This document shows, piece by piece, positions 1 to 9,264 of a DNA stretch of 33,406 nt (position 1 is the stretch's first letter; each line of letters opens with the position of its first letter). A model generated the notes under the pieces. That model saw only the letters and a program-made list of their open reading frames with translations, made no database searches and was not told the DNA's origin. Source of the stretch: Bacteroidota bacterium (GTDB lineage Bacteria > Bacteroidota > Bacteroidia > Chitinophagales > Chitinophagaceae); the NCBI GenBank assembly GCA_963169885.1, contig CAUJFR010000309.1, positions 1 to 33,406 on the forward strand, given 5' to 3'. Both the position numbers and the translations under genes were made by a program.

Positions 1-238
1 CCGCATGACAGATATAGGGATACTTGGTCTCCAGGAAATCACCGGTCTTGGCCCAGGGGAAATCATCGTCATCACAGCCGGCCGGCAAACCGTTGTACCC
101 GGCACCGACACTCTTATTCTTAGCATTGACAATACAGGCGCCGACCTGGGTATTGGGATCCTTGCTGCGCCGTGCGGAAAGCAAGGCTACACCCATGAAG
201 TATTCGTCCCAGGTGATATAGTCTGTTCTTTTTTTCAT
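1..238 (-). CDS. Deoxycytidylate (dCMP) deaminase, partial (C-terminus beyond left edge)
   Basis: Reverse complement of 238..1 reads [79 protein letters not shown], a typical dCMP deaminase N-terminus. Absent from the ORF track because it is open at the edge. Confidence 0.9.
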   Translation of the reverse strand, partial: MKKRTDYITWDEYFMGVALLSARRSKDPNTQVGACIVNAKNKSVGAGYNGLPAGCDDDDFPWAKTGDFLETKYPYICHA

Positions 239-420
239 AACCAGATTTGTAAGTCAAAAGTAAAAATTAAAAAGTCAAAAGCCTTTAGTCTGTACTATTC
301 AAAACGGATGGCACCGTACCTGATTTTCCTAAATTCAGAATGGTATTTATATTCCGGAATTGATCTGCTATGAGATTTTTTACTTTTTACTTTTGAATTT
401 TGACTTTTTAACGGGTATAA

Positions 421-452
421 AAAAAGAGGTTGTTTGTCCGACAACCTCTTTG
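421..452 (-). terminator. Rho-independent terminator after icd
   Basis: AAAGAGGTTGT-loop-ACAACCTCTTT stem, followed by a T-run on the minus strand. Confidence 0.8.
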
Positions 453-466
453 GAATTCATTTGAAA

Positions 467-1699
467 TTATTTCAGTTTCTTCTGCAGGTTACTGTCAATC
501 GCCTCCAGGAACTCTTCCGTATACAGGAAATGCTCTCCGTGCTTTACTTTATTGCCATGTATACAAACGGCCAGATCCTTGGTCATTTTGCCTTCTTCCA
601 CCGTTTCGATACAAACGGTCTCCAGTGCCTGGCAGAAATCGATTAACGATTGATTGGCATCCAGTTTACCACGGAACGCGAGTCCGCGTGTCCAGGCAAA
701 GATGGAAGCGATCGGGTTGGTAGAGGTGGGTTTTCCGGCCTGGTGATCCCGGTAGTGACGGGTAACGGTTCCATGGGCGGCCTCCGCTTCCATGGTTTTG
801 CCATCCGGTGTGATCAGTACAGAAGTCATCAGTCCGAGTGAACCGAAGCCCTGTGCCACTGTATCGCTTTGTACATCTCCATCATAATTCTTACAGGCCC
901 ATACAAAATTACCATTCCATTTCAGGGCACTGGCCACCATATCATCAATCAGGCGGTGTTCGTAAACAATGCCGGCGGCTTCGTACTGTGCCTTAAATTC
1001 ATTGTCAAATATTTCCTGGAAGATATCCTTGAAACGACCATCATATTTCTTCAGAATGGTGTTCTTGGTGGAAAGGTACAGGGGCCATTTTTTACTCAGG
1101 GCCATATTGAAGCAGCTGCGTGCAAAACCCATAATACTTTCGTCGGTATTGTACATGGACATGGCCACACCATCTCCTTTGAAATTGAATACTTCAAAGG
1201 TCTGGGGTTCGCCACCTCCTTCAGGAGTAAAGGTCATGGTGAGCTTTCCTTTGCCTTTGATGACCGTATCCGTAGCCCTGTACTGATCGCCAAAAGCATG
1301 CCGGCCCACGATAATCGGAGCAGTCCAGTTGCTCACCAGGCGGGGTACATTGCTGATCACGATCGGCTCCCGGAAAACGGTTCCGTCGAGGATGTTCCGG
1401 ATCGTACCATTTGGACTTTTCCACATTTGTTTCAGACTGAATTCCTTCACCCGGGCTTCGTCCGGAGTGATGGTGGCACACTTGATACCCACCCCATATT
1501 CTTTAATGGCATTGGCTGCATCTACGGTCACCTGATCATCGGTCTGATCACGGTATTCGATACCCAGGTCATAATATTTGATATCCACCTCGATATAAGG
1601 CAGGATCAGCTTGTCTTTAATGAATTTCCAGATAATCCGGGTCATTTCATCGCCATCCAGCTCTACGACCGGGTTCGCAACTTTGATCTTTTGTGTCAT
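467..1699 (-). CDS. icd: NADP-dependent isocitrate dehydrogenase (eukaryotic-type homodimeric subfamily)
   Basis: ORF 467..1750; start [32 protein letters not shown] at 1699 preferred. Family motifs [12 protein letters not shown] and [12 protein letters not shown] present. Confidence 0.93.
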   Translation of the reverse strand: MTQKIKVANPVVELDGDEMTRIIWKFIKDKLILPYIEVDIKYYDLGIEYRDQTDDQVTVDAANAIKEYGVGIKCATITPDEARVKEFSLKQMWKSPNGTIRNILDGTVFREPIVISNVPRLVSNWTAPIIVGRHAFGDQYRATDTVIKGKGKLTMTFTPEGGGEPQTFEVFNFKGDGVAMSMYNTDESIMGFARSCFNMALSKKWPLYLSTKNTILKKYDGRFKDIFQEIFDNEFKAQYEAAGIVYEHRLIDDMVASALKWNGNFVWACKNYDGDVQSDTVAQGFGSLGLMTSVLITPDGKTMEAEAAHGTVTRHYRDHQAGKPTSTNPIASIFAWTRGLAFRGKLDANQSLIDFCQALETVCIETVEEGKMTKDLAVCIHGNKVKHGEHFLYTEEFLEAIDSNLQKKLK

Positions 1700-1749
1700 A
1701 CAAGTTTGGTTTGGGTTTACATTGAAAACCTGATCGTTATCAGGCAGCA

Positions 1750-1757
1750 CAAACTTA
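1750..1757 (-). promoter_or_regulatory. Candidate Bacteroidota -7 box (TAAGTTTG) for icd
   Basis: Exact TAnnTTTG match about 50 nt upstream of the 1699 start. Confidence 0.45.
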
Positions 1758-1828
1758 CTATTTTATCACATGTGACTAATGTCATAGTCCCATGATTGTT
1801 CACCGCTTAGTTTTACCGTTGAATTGTA

Positions 1829-1857
1829 TTTAGTCGAATTGATTCAAATCAACTAAA
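1829..1857. promoter_or_regulatory. Inverted repeat upstream of Crp/Fnr gene (candidate operator)
   Basis: TTTAGTCGAATTGA-T-TCAAATCAACTAAA; 12 of 14 half-site positions symmetric; ends 13 nt before the ATG. Confidence 0.45.
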
Positions 1858-1870
1858 AAGCGTACCTTTT

Positions 1871-2488
1871 ATGTCACATAGCTCAAATATGGATACAGTA
1901 CGGGCTTTTATGATCTACCTCCAGAAGCTTTCCGATATCACGGAAGAGGAGTTTAACAAACACTTGTTACCTGTTTGTAAAGTGCGTCGTTTTGCCAAGA
2001 AGGAAGTAATTACCCGGGCAGGTGAAATGGAGAATCATTTCAATTTTATTGTAAAAGGGATGGCCCGGAAATTTTATAAAAAAGGGCATCAGGAAATCAA
2101 TGTACAGATTTCGATGGAAGGGCATATGATGCTTTGCCAGGAGTCCTTTCACAGCCGTCAGCCGTCTGAATATACCATTGAAGCAATTGAACCAACCACG
2201 CTTGTTTCTATTTCTTATGAGGATGCGGAAACGATGTTTGCTTCATCCCAGCGGATGGAACATCTTGGCAGGGTCATCGTCACTTATTCCATGGTGATTA
2301 AAGATAAATGGCAGATGCAGCTCATTAAAATGACACCCAGAGAGCGGTTTGTCAGTTTTGTTACCAAGAACCCTGAACTGATGCAACGGGTTCCACAGAA
2401 ATACCTTGCTTCTTATCTCAATATCAAACCGGAAACGTTCAGTCGTTTCAAACACCTGATCAGAAATCATCAGGTGTCAGTGGAATGA
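1871..2488 (+). CDS. Crp/Fnr family transcriptional regulator (cyclic-nucleotide-binding domain plus HTH)
   Basis: ORF with cNMP-binding-like fold and C-terminal PQKYLASYLNIKPETFSRFKHLIR HTH. Confidence 0.85.
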   Translation: MSHSSNMDTVRAFMIYLQKLSDITEEEFNKHLLPVCKVRRFAKKEVITRAGEMENHFNFIVKGMARKFYKKGHQEINVQISMEGHMMLCQESFHSRQPSEYTIEAIEPTTLVSISYEDAETMFASSQRMEHLGRVIVTYSMVIKDKWQMQLIKMTPRERFVSFVTKNPELMQRVPQKYLASYLNIKPETFSRFKHLIRNHQVSVE

Positions 2489-2497
2489 CTGCTGCTT

Positions 2498-4381
2498 TCA
2501 ACGACTGACCACTAATACGGGAATATCCAGTTCATGTCTTACAGCATCCACCGTCTGACCATAAATAAGGTCTTTCAAACCGCTATGACCATGTGCCCCG
2601 ATGACCAGCATATCTCCCTGGTTTTCTTTCACTAACCGGGCTATTTCTTTTGCCCTGTCATTGAAACCAAGTAAACCGATAGCCGGTATTCCTTTTTCTT
2701 TCAATTGCCGGACATACTCATCCAGGTGTTCCTGGTCTTTACGGGTTTCCAGGTCATCCGCTTCTTTACCTATGATCCGGGTAGCTGCACTTTCCACCAC
2801 ATGGATCAGGATGTAGCGTGTTTTTTTGTTTCCCTGCCCTATGGCATGCAGCATCAGTTTTTGATCATTCTCGCTGAAATCCAGGGCTACAGCAATCTGG
2901 TTATACTCGGGTATCTGCTGCAGCGAAAGGGGAGTGGCCTGTGGGTGAATGCGGAGCGGGGCTGCCTGTTTTTTACTTAATAACGGATACACGACTGCCA
3001 CTACCAGTAATAAAAGATATAACAGCGCCGCAATAATAATTACGGCTTTCCATAGCAAACTGCCTGAATCGCTGAAAAAACCACTGGCCTGTTCTATCAC
3101 CATACGGATATTCAGGTATACAATTACGGCGGTGATCAGGGAAGCCAGTACAATGGTAAAGGGTTTGATGGCGAATGTGCCCATCTTTTTTTTATCACTG
3201 GTAAAATGTATCAGGGGAATGATGGCAAATCCGAGTTGCAGACTCAGGATCACCTGACTTAAAATCAGGAGACTGTCAATATTTTCTTCCCCATTGATCA
3301 ATATAACAATTACCGCCGGGATCACGGCAATAAGCCGGGTCAGGAGCCGCCGCATCCAGGGAGCAATCCGTAAATGCAAATAACCTTCCATGACAATCTG
3401 CCCCGCGAGGGTACCGGTAATTGTGGAGCTTTGTCCGGCGGCAATCAGGGCTACAGCAAATAATACCGGTGCGAGTTCACTGCCCAGCATTGGCTTCAGC
3501 AATTCATGGGCTGTCCTGATTTCTCCGACATCGGTCCGGCCGGATTCAAAGAAAACTTTTCCCGCCAGCACAAGTATGGCTGCATTGACAAAAAATGCGA
3601 GATTCAATGCGATGGCACTATCAATAAAATTCATCCGGAGGGCTCGCTTAATACCCTTTTCATCCCGCCTTATTTTACGTGTCTGTACCAGTGCGGAGTG
3701 CAGGTACAGGTTATGCGGCATTACCGTTGCGCCAATGATGCCAATGGCAATATAAAGGGCCGTATCGTTGGGTATCCGCGGTACAAATCCTTTAGCCACT
3801 TCCCGCAGATCCGGTTTGGCAAGTATGATTTCTGTAAGGAACGAAAGGCCAATGATAGCAATCAGGGCAATGATAAAAGCCTCCATTTTCCGCATGCCCA
3901 TCCGCTGTAATAACAGGAAAAGAAAAGTGTCCAGTACCGTTATCAATACACCCCAGATCAGGGGCAGTCCGGTGAGTAACTGAATACCAATAGCCATACC
4001 CAGAATTTCCGCCAGGTCGGTAGCCGCAATTGCAATCTCGGCCAGGCCGTATAATGCATAGTTGATATACCTGGGATAGGTTTCCCTGTTGGCCTGAGCC
4101 AGATCACGTCCCCTGACAATTCCCAGTCTGGCGGATAAACTCTGCAGCAGGAGGGCCATCAGGTTACTCATGAGCAGCACCCAGATCAGTTTGTAATGAA
4201 ACTGACTGCCCCCGGCCAGATCAGTAGCCCAGTTGCCCGGATCCATATACCCGACGCTAACCAGATAGGCCGGTCCGAAAAAGGCAAGCAGTTTCCTCCA
4301 CCCCTTGCCGGTAGCCTGGGTTGTATCCACGGTGCCGTGTACTTCACTCAATGACTGGTAAGGTTCCTTTTCATGCTTCAT
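2498..4381 (-). CDS. mntH: Nramp family divalent metal (Mn2+/Fe2+) transporter with C-terminal universal stress protein domain
   Basis: DPGNWATDLAGGSQF and MPHNLYLHS Nramp motifs; C-terminus QIAVALDFSENDQ...VIGAHGHSGLKDLIYGQTVDAVRHELDIPVLVV is UspA-like. Confidence 0.92.
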   Translation of the reverse strand: MKHEKEPYQSLSEVHGTVDTTQATGKGWRKLLAFFGPAYLVSVGYMDPGNWATDLAGGSQFHYKLIWVLLMSNLMALLLQSLSARLGIVRGRDLAQANRETYPRYINYALYGLAEIAIAATDLAEILGMAIGIQLLTGLPLIWGVLITVLDTFLFLLLQRMGMRKMEAFIIALIAIIGLSFLTEIILAKPDLREVAKGFVPRIPNDTALYIAIGIIGATVMPHNLYLHSALVQTRKIRRDEKGIKRALRMNFIDSAIALNLAFFVNAAILVLAGKVFFESGRTDVGEIRTAHELLKPMLGSELAPVLFAVALIAAGQSSTITGTLAGQIVMEGYLHLRIAPWMRRLLTRLIAVIPAVIVILINGEENIDSLLILSQVILSLQLGFAIIPLIHFTSDKKKMGTFAIKPFTIVLASLITAVIVYLNIRMVIEQASGFFSDSGSLLWKAVIIIAALLYLLLLVVAVVYPLLSKKQAAPLRIHPQATPLSLQQIPEYNQIAVALDFSENDQKLMLHAIGQGNKKTRYILIHVVESAATRIIGKEADDLETRKDQEHLDEYVRQLKEKGIPAIGLLGFNDRAKEIARLVKENQGDMLVIGAHGHSGLKDLIYGQTVDAVRHELDIPVLVVSR

Positions 4382-5033
4382 AGGAAATCAGAATATTTTC
4401 GGCCAGTTCACGACTGATATTTATGATGGTTTGTTTGCCAGTCCTGATTTCTAATGACTGATCAAATTCAAACCGTTTGCGCACTTCAACCACCGTACCG
4501 ATGCTGATTTTTTTATGTTTCAGTAAATCGAGTATTTCCCCCGATTGGTTACTGACACCGGACACCAGGCAGGATGTATTGAGGGGCACTTCCGGTAACC
4601 GTATTTTTTTCCCACTTTCAATTTTACCCTGGGCGTCCGGAATCGGATCCCCGTGCGGATCTTTTTTGGGAAATCCCAGGTAGGCATCCAGTTTGTCAAT
4701 GAGTTTTTTATTACTCACATGCTCCAGTTCTTCTGCTACTTCATGCACTTCATCCCAGGTGAATTTCAGTTTTTCCGCGAGGAAATACTCCCACAACCGG
4801 TGACGGCGTATAATACCAAGCGCCACTTTACTGCCATCTGTGGTCAGCCGGAATCCCTGGTAAGGCTGATAATGAAGCAGCTTTTTAGCTTTCAGTTTTT
4901 TCATCATATCCGTAACCGATGCCGGACGGGTTTTCAGTTCTCCGGCCAGTTCATTCGTGGTAACCGTCCCTTCCTTCTTCTGCAGATGAAAAATGGTTTT
5001 GATATAGTTTTCCTCACTGACTGAGTAGTTCAT
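4371..5033 (-). CDS. mntR: DtxR/MntR family metal-dependent transcriptional regulator
   Basis: SEENYIKTIFHLQKKEG N-terminal HTH, FeoA/SH3-like C-terminus; 11 bp overlap with mntH indicates an operon. Confidence 0.9.
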   Translation of the reverse strand: MNYSVSEENYIKTIFHLQKKEGTVTTNELAGELKTRPASVTDMMKKLKAKKLLHYQPYQGFRLTTDGSKVALGIIRRHRLWEYFLAEKLKFTWDEVHEVAEELEHVSNKKLIDKLDAYLGFPKKDPHGDPIPDAQGKIESGKKIRLPEVPLNTSCLVSGVSNQSGEILDLLKHKKISIGTVVEVRKRFEFDQSLEIRTGKQTIINISRELAENILISYEA

Positions 5034-5037
5034 ATTG

Positions 5038-5087
5038 CCTAAAAAATAATTTAGACAAATCTAAATTAAGTTTAGGTATCAGCCAAA
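5038..5087 (-). promoter_or_regulatory. mntR-mntH promoter with nested palindromic operator
   Basis: CCTAAA-N6-TTTAGA-CAAA-TCTAAA-N5-TTTAGG (5038..5076); minus-strand -7 box TAGATTTG (5056..5063) at its centre and -33 TTTG (5084..5087) with 20 nt spacer. Confidence 0.7.
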
Positions 5088-5145
5088 TTACTGGTTGACA
5101 TTGACCGGAGAAACCACTATCTTTCCGGCTGTTATATCTGATCTT

Positions 5146-6141
5146 ATGTCCCTGATAAAATTATTCCTTCTGCTGATGGCTGGCCCTCTGCTGTTGACCG
5201 GCTGCCAGTCAAAGAAAAAACCGGTTTTATCCGGTGATGAACCGGTTGCCGTTTCAGACTTTATTGAATTCTTCCCCCCTCTTACCCTTGGTTTTCAGGC
5301 AGGGGATACAATGCTGAATAAAAAGGAAAATGATACCTTACGGATCAGTTATAAAATATTTACGCAGTTTGTACCGGATACGGTACTGACCAGGTTATTC
5401 GGAAAAGGCAATAAACCCGGTATCTGGGCAATCGGGAAAGCCGGGGTTCCGGATGGCGAAACCTATTTACTGATCAGGGCCGGAACGTCGGCAAAAAAGG
5501 GATGGGTATTACTGGCATTTGATAAAAAGGATAAATTTATTGCCGCTATTCCCGCACTGATTCCAGATAATAAAAAAGAAACCAGCCAGTCATTTGTACT
5601 GGATAAACGGTATACAATCACCAGGGCGGTTCAACGAAGGAATGCGGATGGTTCCCAAAGTGAAGGGAAAGATGTTTATGTACTCAATGAAGCCACCGGG
5701 CAGTTTATGCTCATCCTGACTGAAGCACTGGACGAGAAAATCACGGAACTGATCAATCCAATCGATACCCTCGGTCGTAAACATAAGTATGCGGCGGATT
5801 ACGGTACCGGTAAAATGAATCTCGTATCTGTCCGTGACGGAAGAAAGGCGGACCGGATCAGTTTTTTTATTCATTTTGAAAAAGATAATGGAGCCTGCAC
5901 GGGTGAACTTAAAGGCGAAGCAAAATGGACCAGTCCCGGAAAAGCCGTTTACCAGGAAGATGGAGACCCCTGTGTGCTAAATTTTTCATTCCATTCCAAT
6001 AGCGTAACACTTTCCGAAACCGGATGTGGGGCCAGGCATGGATTAAATTGTAACTTTAACGGGTCCTATGCCCGGAGAAAATACACCAAACCGGTGAAAT
6101 CAGCTGCCAAAAATACCGGGAGTAAAACAGGTAAAAAGTAA
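5146..6141 (+). CDS. Hypothetical lipoprotein with Cys-containing C-terminal module
   Basis: ORF 5095..6141; start at 5146 gives signal MSLIKLFLLLMAGPLLLTGC lipobox. Confidence 0.75.
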   Translation: MSLIKLFLLLMAGPLLLTGCQSKKKPVLSGDEPVAVSDFIEFFPPLTLGFQAGDTMLNKKENDTLRISYKIFTQFVPDTVLTRLFGKGNKPGIWAIGKAGVPDGETYLLIRAGTSAKKGWVLLAFDKKDKFIAAIPALIPDNKKETSQSFVLDKRYTITRAVQRRNADGSQSEGKDVYVLNEATGQFMLILTEALDEKITELINPIDTLGRKHKYAADYGTGKMNLVSVRDGRKADRISFFIHFEKDNGACTGELKGEAKWTSPGKAVYQEDGDPCVLNFSFHSNSVTLSETGCGARHGLNCNFNGSYARRKYTKPVKSAAKNTGSKTGKK

Positions 6142-6264
6142 AATTTTACCCGTATTTCCTACGCGATTGCCCCATTTTTTTTAATGAATTAACCTGAGAA
6201 TGAGCCTGTTAGTTTATATCATAATTTAGCACTAACTTGCGCCTTCGTGTAAAAAGAACACATT

Positions 6265-7920
6265 ATGAGTTTTAATAAATATACAGTCCCTTACCCGGTC
6301 GAAGAACGTTACAGTAAAAGAGTGGCCTATTTCTCCATGGAATTTGCCACACACCAACCCCTTAAGATTTATAGCGGCGGTCTGGGCTTTCTGGCCGGTT
6401 CTCATTTAAGAAGTGCATATGAACTCCGTCAGAATTTAATCGGAGTGGGAATTCTCTGGAAATATGGTTATTACGATCAGGAACGCAACCAGGACCAGAC
6501 ACTGGATGTTTCCTGGAATGAAAAGCAATATAGTTTTCTGGAAGACACCGGCATCAAATTCCAGATCAACATACATGAACATCCGGTGTGGGTGAAAGCC
6601 CTTTACCTGAATCCGGAAACGTTTAAAACAGCTCCGCTCTTTCTGCTTTCTACCGATTTACCGGAAAACGACTATGTTTCCCAAACCATCACGCATCGGT
6701 TATATGATGCGAATGTGGCTACTAAAGTAGCCCAGTTTATCCTGCTTGGAGTTGGAGGTGCTAAATTGATTGACCTGTTGGGATTTAATCCTGAATTATA
6801 TCACCTGAACGAAGCGCATGGTATTTCTGCCGCCTTCTATCTTTATAAAAAGTACGGACACAGTATACAGGAAGTAAAAAAGCGCCTGGTATTTACCACT
6901 CACACACCGGAGGAAGCCGGCAATGAAAAGCACGATATTCATCTTTGTCATAAAATGAGTTACTTCTGCGGACTCACCATTGATGAAGTAAAGAAATTAT
7001 ACGGGAATGACAGTGATCAGTTTAATCACTCCCTGGCGGCTTTGCGTTTTGCGCACCTGGCCAATGGTGTATCCCAGCTGCATGGCCATGTATCGCGGGC
7101 TATGTGGAGCAAGTATGAGGATATTTGCCCCATCATCTCCATTACCAATGCGCAGAACTGGAGGTACTGGGCCGACAAACAACTGTACCGCTTTATGGAA
7201 GCGGGCGATGATTACGGGATGGATGACCGGAAAAAATACCTGAAGAAAAGAGCGTTTGAGATAGTGGCCGATCAGACGGGTAAAATTTTCCATCCGGATG
7301 TATTCACCATTGTTTGGGCCAGACGTTTTGCCGGATACAAACGAGCGGGACTGATCACCACCGCTGAAGAAAAGTTTGAAGAGATGATCCACAACTCAAA
7401 GTACCCGGTGCAGATCATCTGGGCCGGTAAACCTTACCCGGTGGATCATCCGGCTATCAGTGAGTTTAATCAACTGGTTCACCTGAGCAAACGTTATAAG
7501 AATGTAGCCGTACTGATCGGATATGAACTCGGATTGTCCAAGCGGCTGAAACAGGCTGCGGATGTATGGTTAAATAATCCACGGGTACCACGCGAAGCAT
7601 CCGGTACCAGCGGTATGACGGCTTCCATGAATGGTGCAGTGAACTTCTCCACCAATGACGGCTGGATCCCGGAGTTTATCAATCATGGCCATAACGGGTT
7701 TGTGGTGCCAATGGCGGATTATGATAATATGCCGGTCTACGAACAGGATCAGTATGACCTGGCAAAACTCTACGAAATTCTGCAAAATGAAATGCTGCCA
7801 CTCTATTATGAAAACTACAGTACCTGGAGACAGGTGATGAAGAACGGAATGCAGGATGTACGCTTCCAGTTTGATAGTAACCGGATGGCACATGAATATT
7901 ATGATCTCCTGTACAAATAA
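6265..7920 (+). CDS. glgP: Alpha-glucan phosphorylase-like protein (GT35-related, short form)
   Basis: Motifs YSGGLGFLAGSHLRSA, HLNEAHG, TTHTPEEAGNEKHD, WARRFAGYKRAG, PREASGTSGM. Confidence 0.88.
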   Translation: MSFNKYTVPYPVEERYSKRVAYFSMEFATHQPLKIYSGGLGFLAGSHLRSAYELRQNLIGVGILWKYGYYDQERNQDQTLDVSWNEKQYSFLEDTGIKFQINIHEHPVWVKALYLNPETFKTAPLFLLSTDLPENDYVSQTITHRLYDANVATKVAQFILLGVGGAKLIDLLGFNPELYHLNEAHGISAAFYLYKKYGHSIQEVKKRLVFTTHTPEEAGNEKHDIHLCHKMSYFCGLTIDEVKKLYGNDSDQFNHSLAALRFAHLANGVSQLHGHVSRAMWSKYEDICPIISITNAQNWRYWADKQLYRFMEAGDDYGMDDRKKYLKKRAFEIVADQTGKIFHPDVFTIVWARRFAGYKRAGLITTAEEKFEEMIHNSKYPVQIIWAGKPYPVDHPAISEFNQLVHLSKRYKNVAVLIGYELGLSKRLKQAADVWLNNPRVPREASGTSGMTASMNGAVNFSTNDGWIPEFINHGHNGFVVPMADYDNMPVYEQDQYDLAKLYEILQNEMLPLYYENYSTWRQVMKNGMQDVRFQFDSNRMAHEYYDLLYK

Positions 7921-7948
7921 CAGGAATAAAATAAACCGATCTGCTAAG

Positions 7949-7974
7949 AACCCCTGGTCTTCAGGGGTTTTTTT
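7949..7974. terminator. Bidirectional terminator between glgP and ispH
   Basis: AACCCCTG-GTCTT-CAGGGGTT followed by T-run. Confidence 0.85.
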
Positions 7975-9184
7975 ATTCGAATCGGCGCATCACCGTTTCA
8001 ATTGAGGCCGCACCCTGAAAGAAGCTCAGTAATTTAATGATGACCGCTTCCACCATGGCATCGGGACAGGAAGCGCCACTGGTGATAAGGATATGTACTG
8101 GTTCATTATCCGGCAGATACCCCTTGCTGTTTTTTTCCAATTTCTGGTGAAAATCAAAGTGAAGGACTTCCTCGCTGGAAATGAGCTTTTCTGCACTGCT
8201 GATATAATAAGTGGGTAATTGGGTTTCACATAACTCCACCAGGTGTGACGTATTGGAGGAATTATATCCCCCCACTACAATCGCCAGATCGGCATTCGAT
8301 TCCAGCATAGCACTGACCGCAGTCTGATTATCATTTGTGGCATAACAAAGCGTGTCCCGTGTATCGGCAAAACTGGCCGGATCTCCGGTATAATATTGTA
8401 TCACATTCTTAAGATAGTCGGCAATGGCCTGCGTATCACTGGCCAGCATGGTGGTTTGATTTACCACGCCTAAACGTTTCAGGTGAAGCGTGACGTCAAA
8501 TCCCGTGGAATATTGTCCTTTGAATACGGTATAGAATTCATCCGCTATTTTCTCTCCGGTGATAAAGCTGGCCAGTAATGTGGCTTCCTCCATGTCTTTG
8601 ACCACCACTGCCGGACCATTCGCTGCGGCATGTGAAAATGTAGCCCTTGTTTCCTCGTGACCAGGCTTGCCGTGTATGACAATCGTATAATCTTTTTGCG
8701 CAATAACCTCGCTGCGGTTCCATACCTTTTCCACAAAGGGACAGGTGGTATTATATTTCTCCGTTGGAATACCCTTCTCCTGTAGTTGTTTTTCAATAGC
8801 CAGCGTGGTGCCAAATGCCGGGATGAGCACAATATCATCGGCTGTAACCTGTTCAAAGGCGATCAGCTGTTTGCCATGTGTATCCTGCAGGAACTGTATT
8901 CCATGCTTCACCAGATCGGCATTGACCTGCGGATTATGGATCATTTCACTAAGCAGGAAAATCCGTTTTCCGGGATTTTCAGCAACAGTCCGGAAAGCAA
9001 TATCAATGGCATTTTCGACCCCATAACAAAACCCGAAATGCCGGGCCAGGGAAATTTGTACCGGGCCGAAATCAAGCAGGGTAGGGCTGAAATCCTTTTT
9101 CATTTTATCCGCCTCTTTCCGTTTCTTTTTGATAGCGGAGATCAGGGGACTACGATAAAAGACCGGCACATCGAATTGCTTCAT
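7973..9184 (-). CDS. ispH: 4-hydroxy-3-methylbut-2-enyl diphosphate reductase
   Basis: Fe-S cysteine motifs HFGFCYGVENAI, NTTCPFVEKVWNR, TSGASCPDAMVE. Confidence 0.95.
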   Translation of the reverse strand: MKQFDVPVFYRSPLISAIKKKRKEADKMKKDFSPTLLDFGPVQISLARHFGFCYGVENAIDIAFRTVAENPGKRIFLLSEMIHNPQVNADLVKHGIQFLQDTHGKQLIAFEQVTADDIVLIPAFGTTLAIEKQLQEKGIPTEKYNTTCPFVEKVWNRSEVIAQKDYTIVIHGKPGHEETRATFSHAAANGPAVVVKDMEEATLLASFITGEKIADEFYTVFKGQYSTGFDVTLHLKRLGVVNQTTMLASDTQAIADYLKNVIQYYTGDPASFADTRDTLCYATNDNQTAVSAMLESNADLAIVVGGYNSSNTSHLVELCETQLPTYYISSAEKLISSEEVLHFDFHQKLEKNSKGYLPDNEPVHILITSGASCPDAMVEAVIIKLLSFFQGAASIETVMRRFE

Positions 9185-9264
9185 GGAACAAAGTTAATGA
9201 TTGAGAAACGTATGCCCTTACAACAGTGAACTTCCTCAAATGTTCTTCTTATCTTGCCCAAAAC

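Noticed and set aside
5-373. 122 aa plus-strand ORF at the left edge
   Set aside because: Antisense to the partial dCMP deaminase and then running into A/T-rich spacer.
869-1795. 308 aa plus-strand ORF
   Set aside because: Wholly antisense to the well-supported icd gene; composition is a codon-shadow artefact with no recognisable domain.
3390-3910. Plus-strand ORFs of 121 and 134 aa within mntH
   Set aside because: Antisense to Nramp coding sequence, no independent support.
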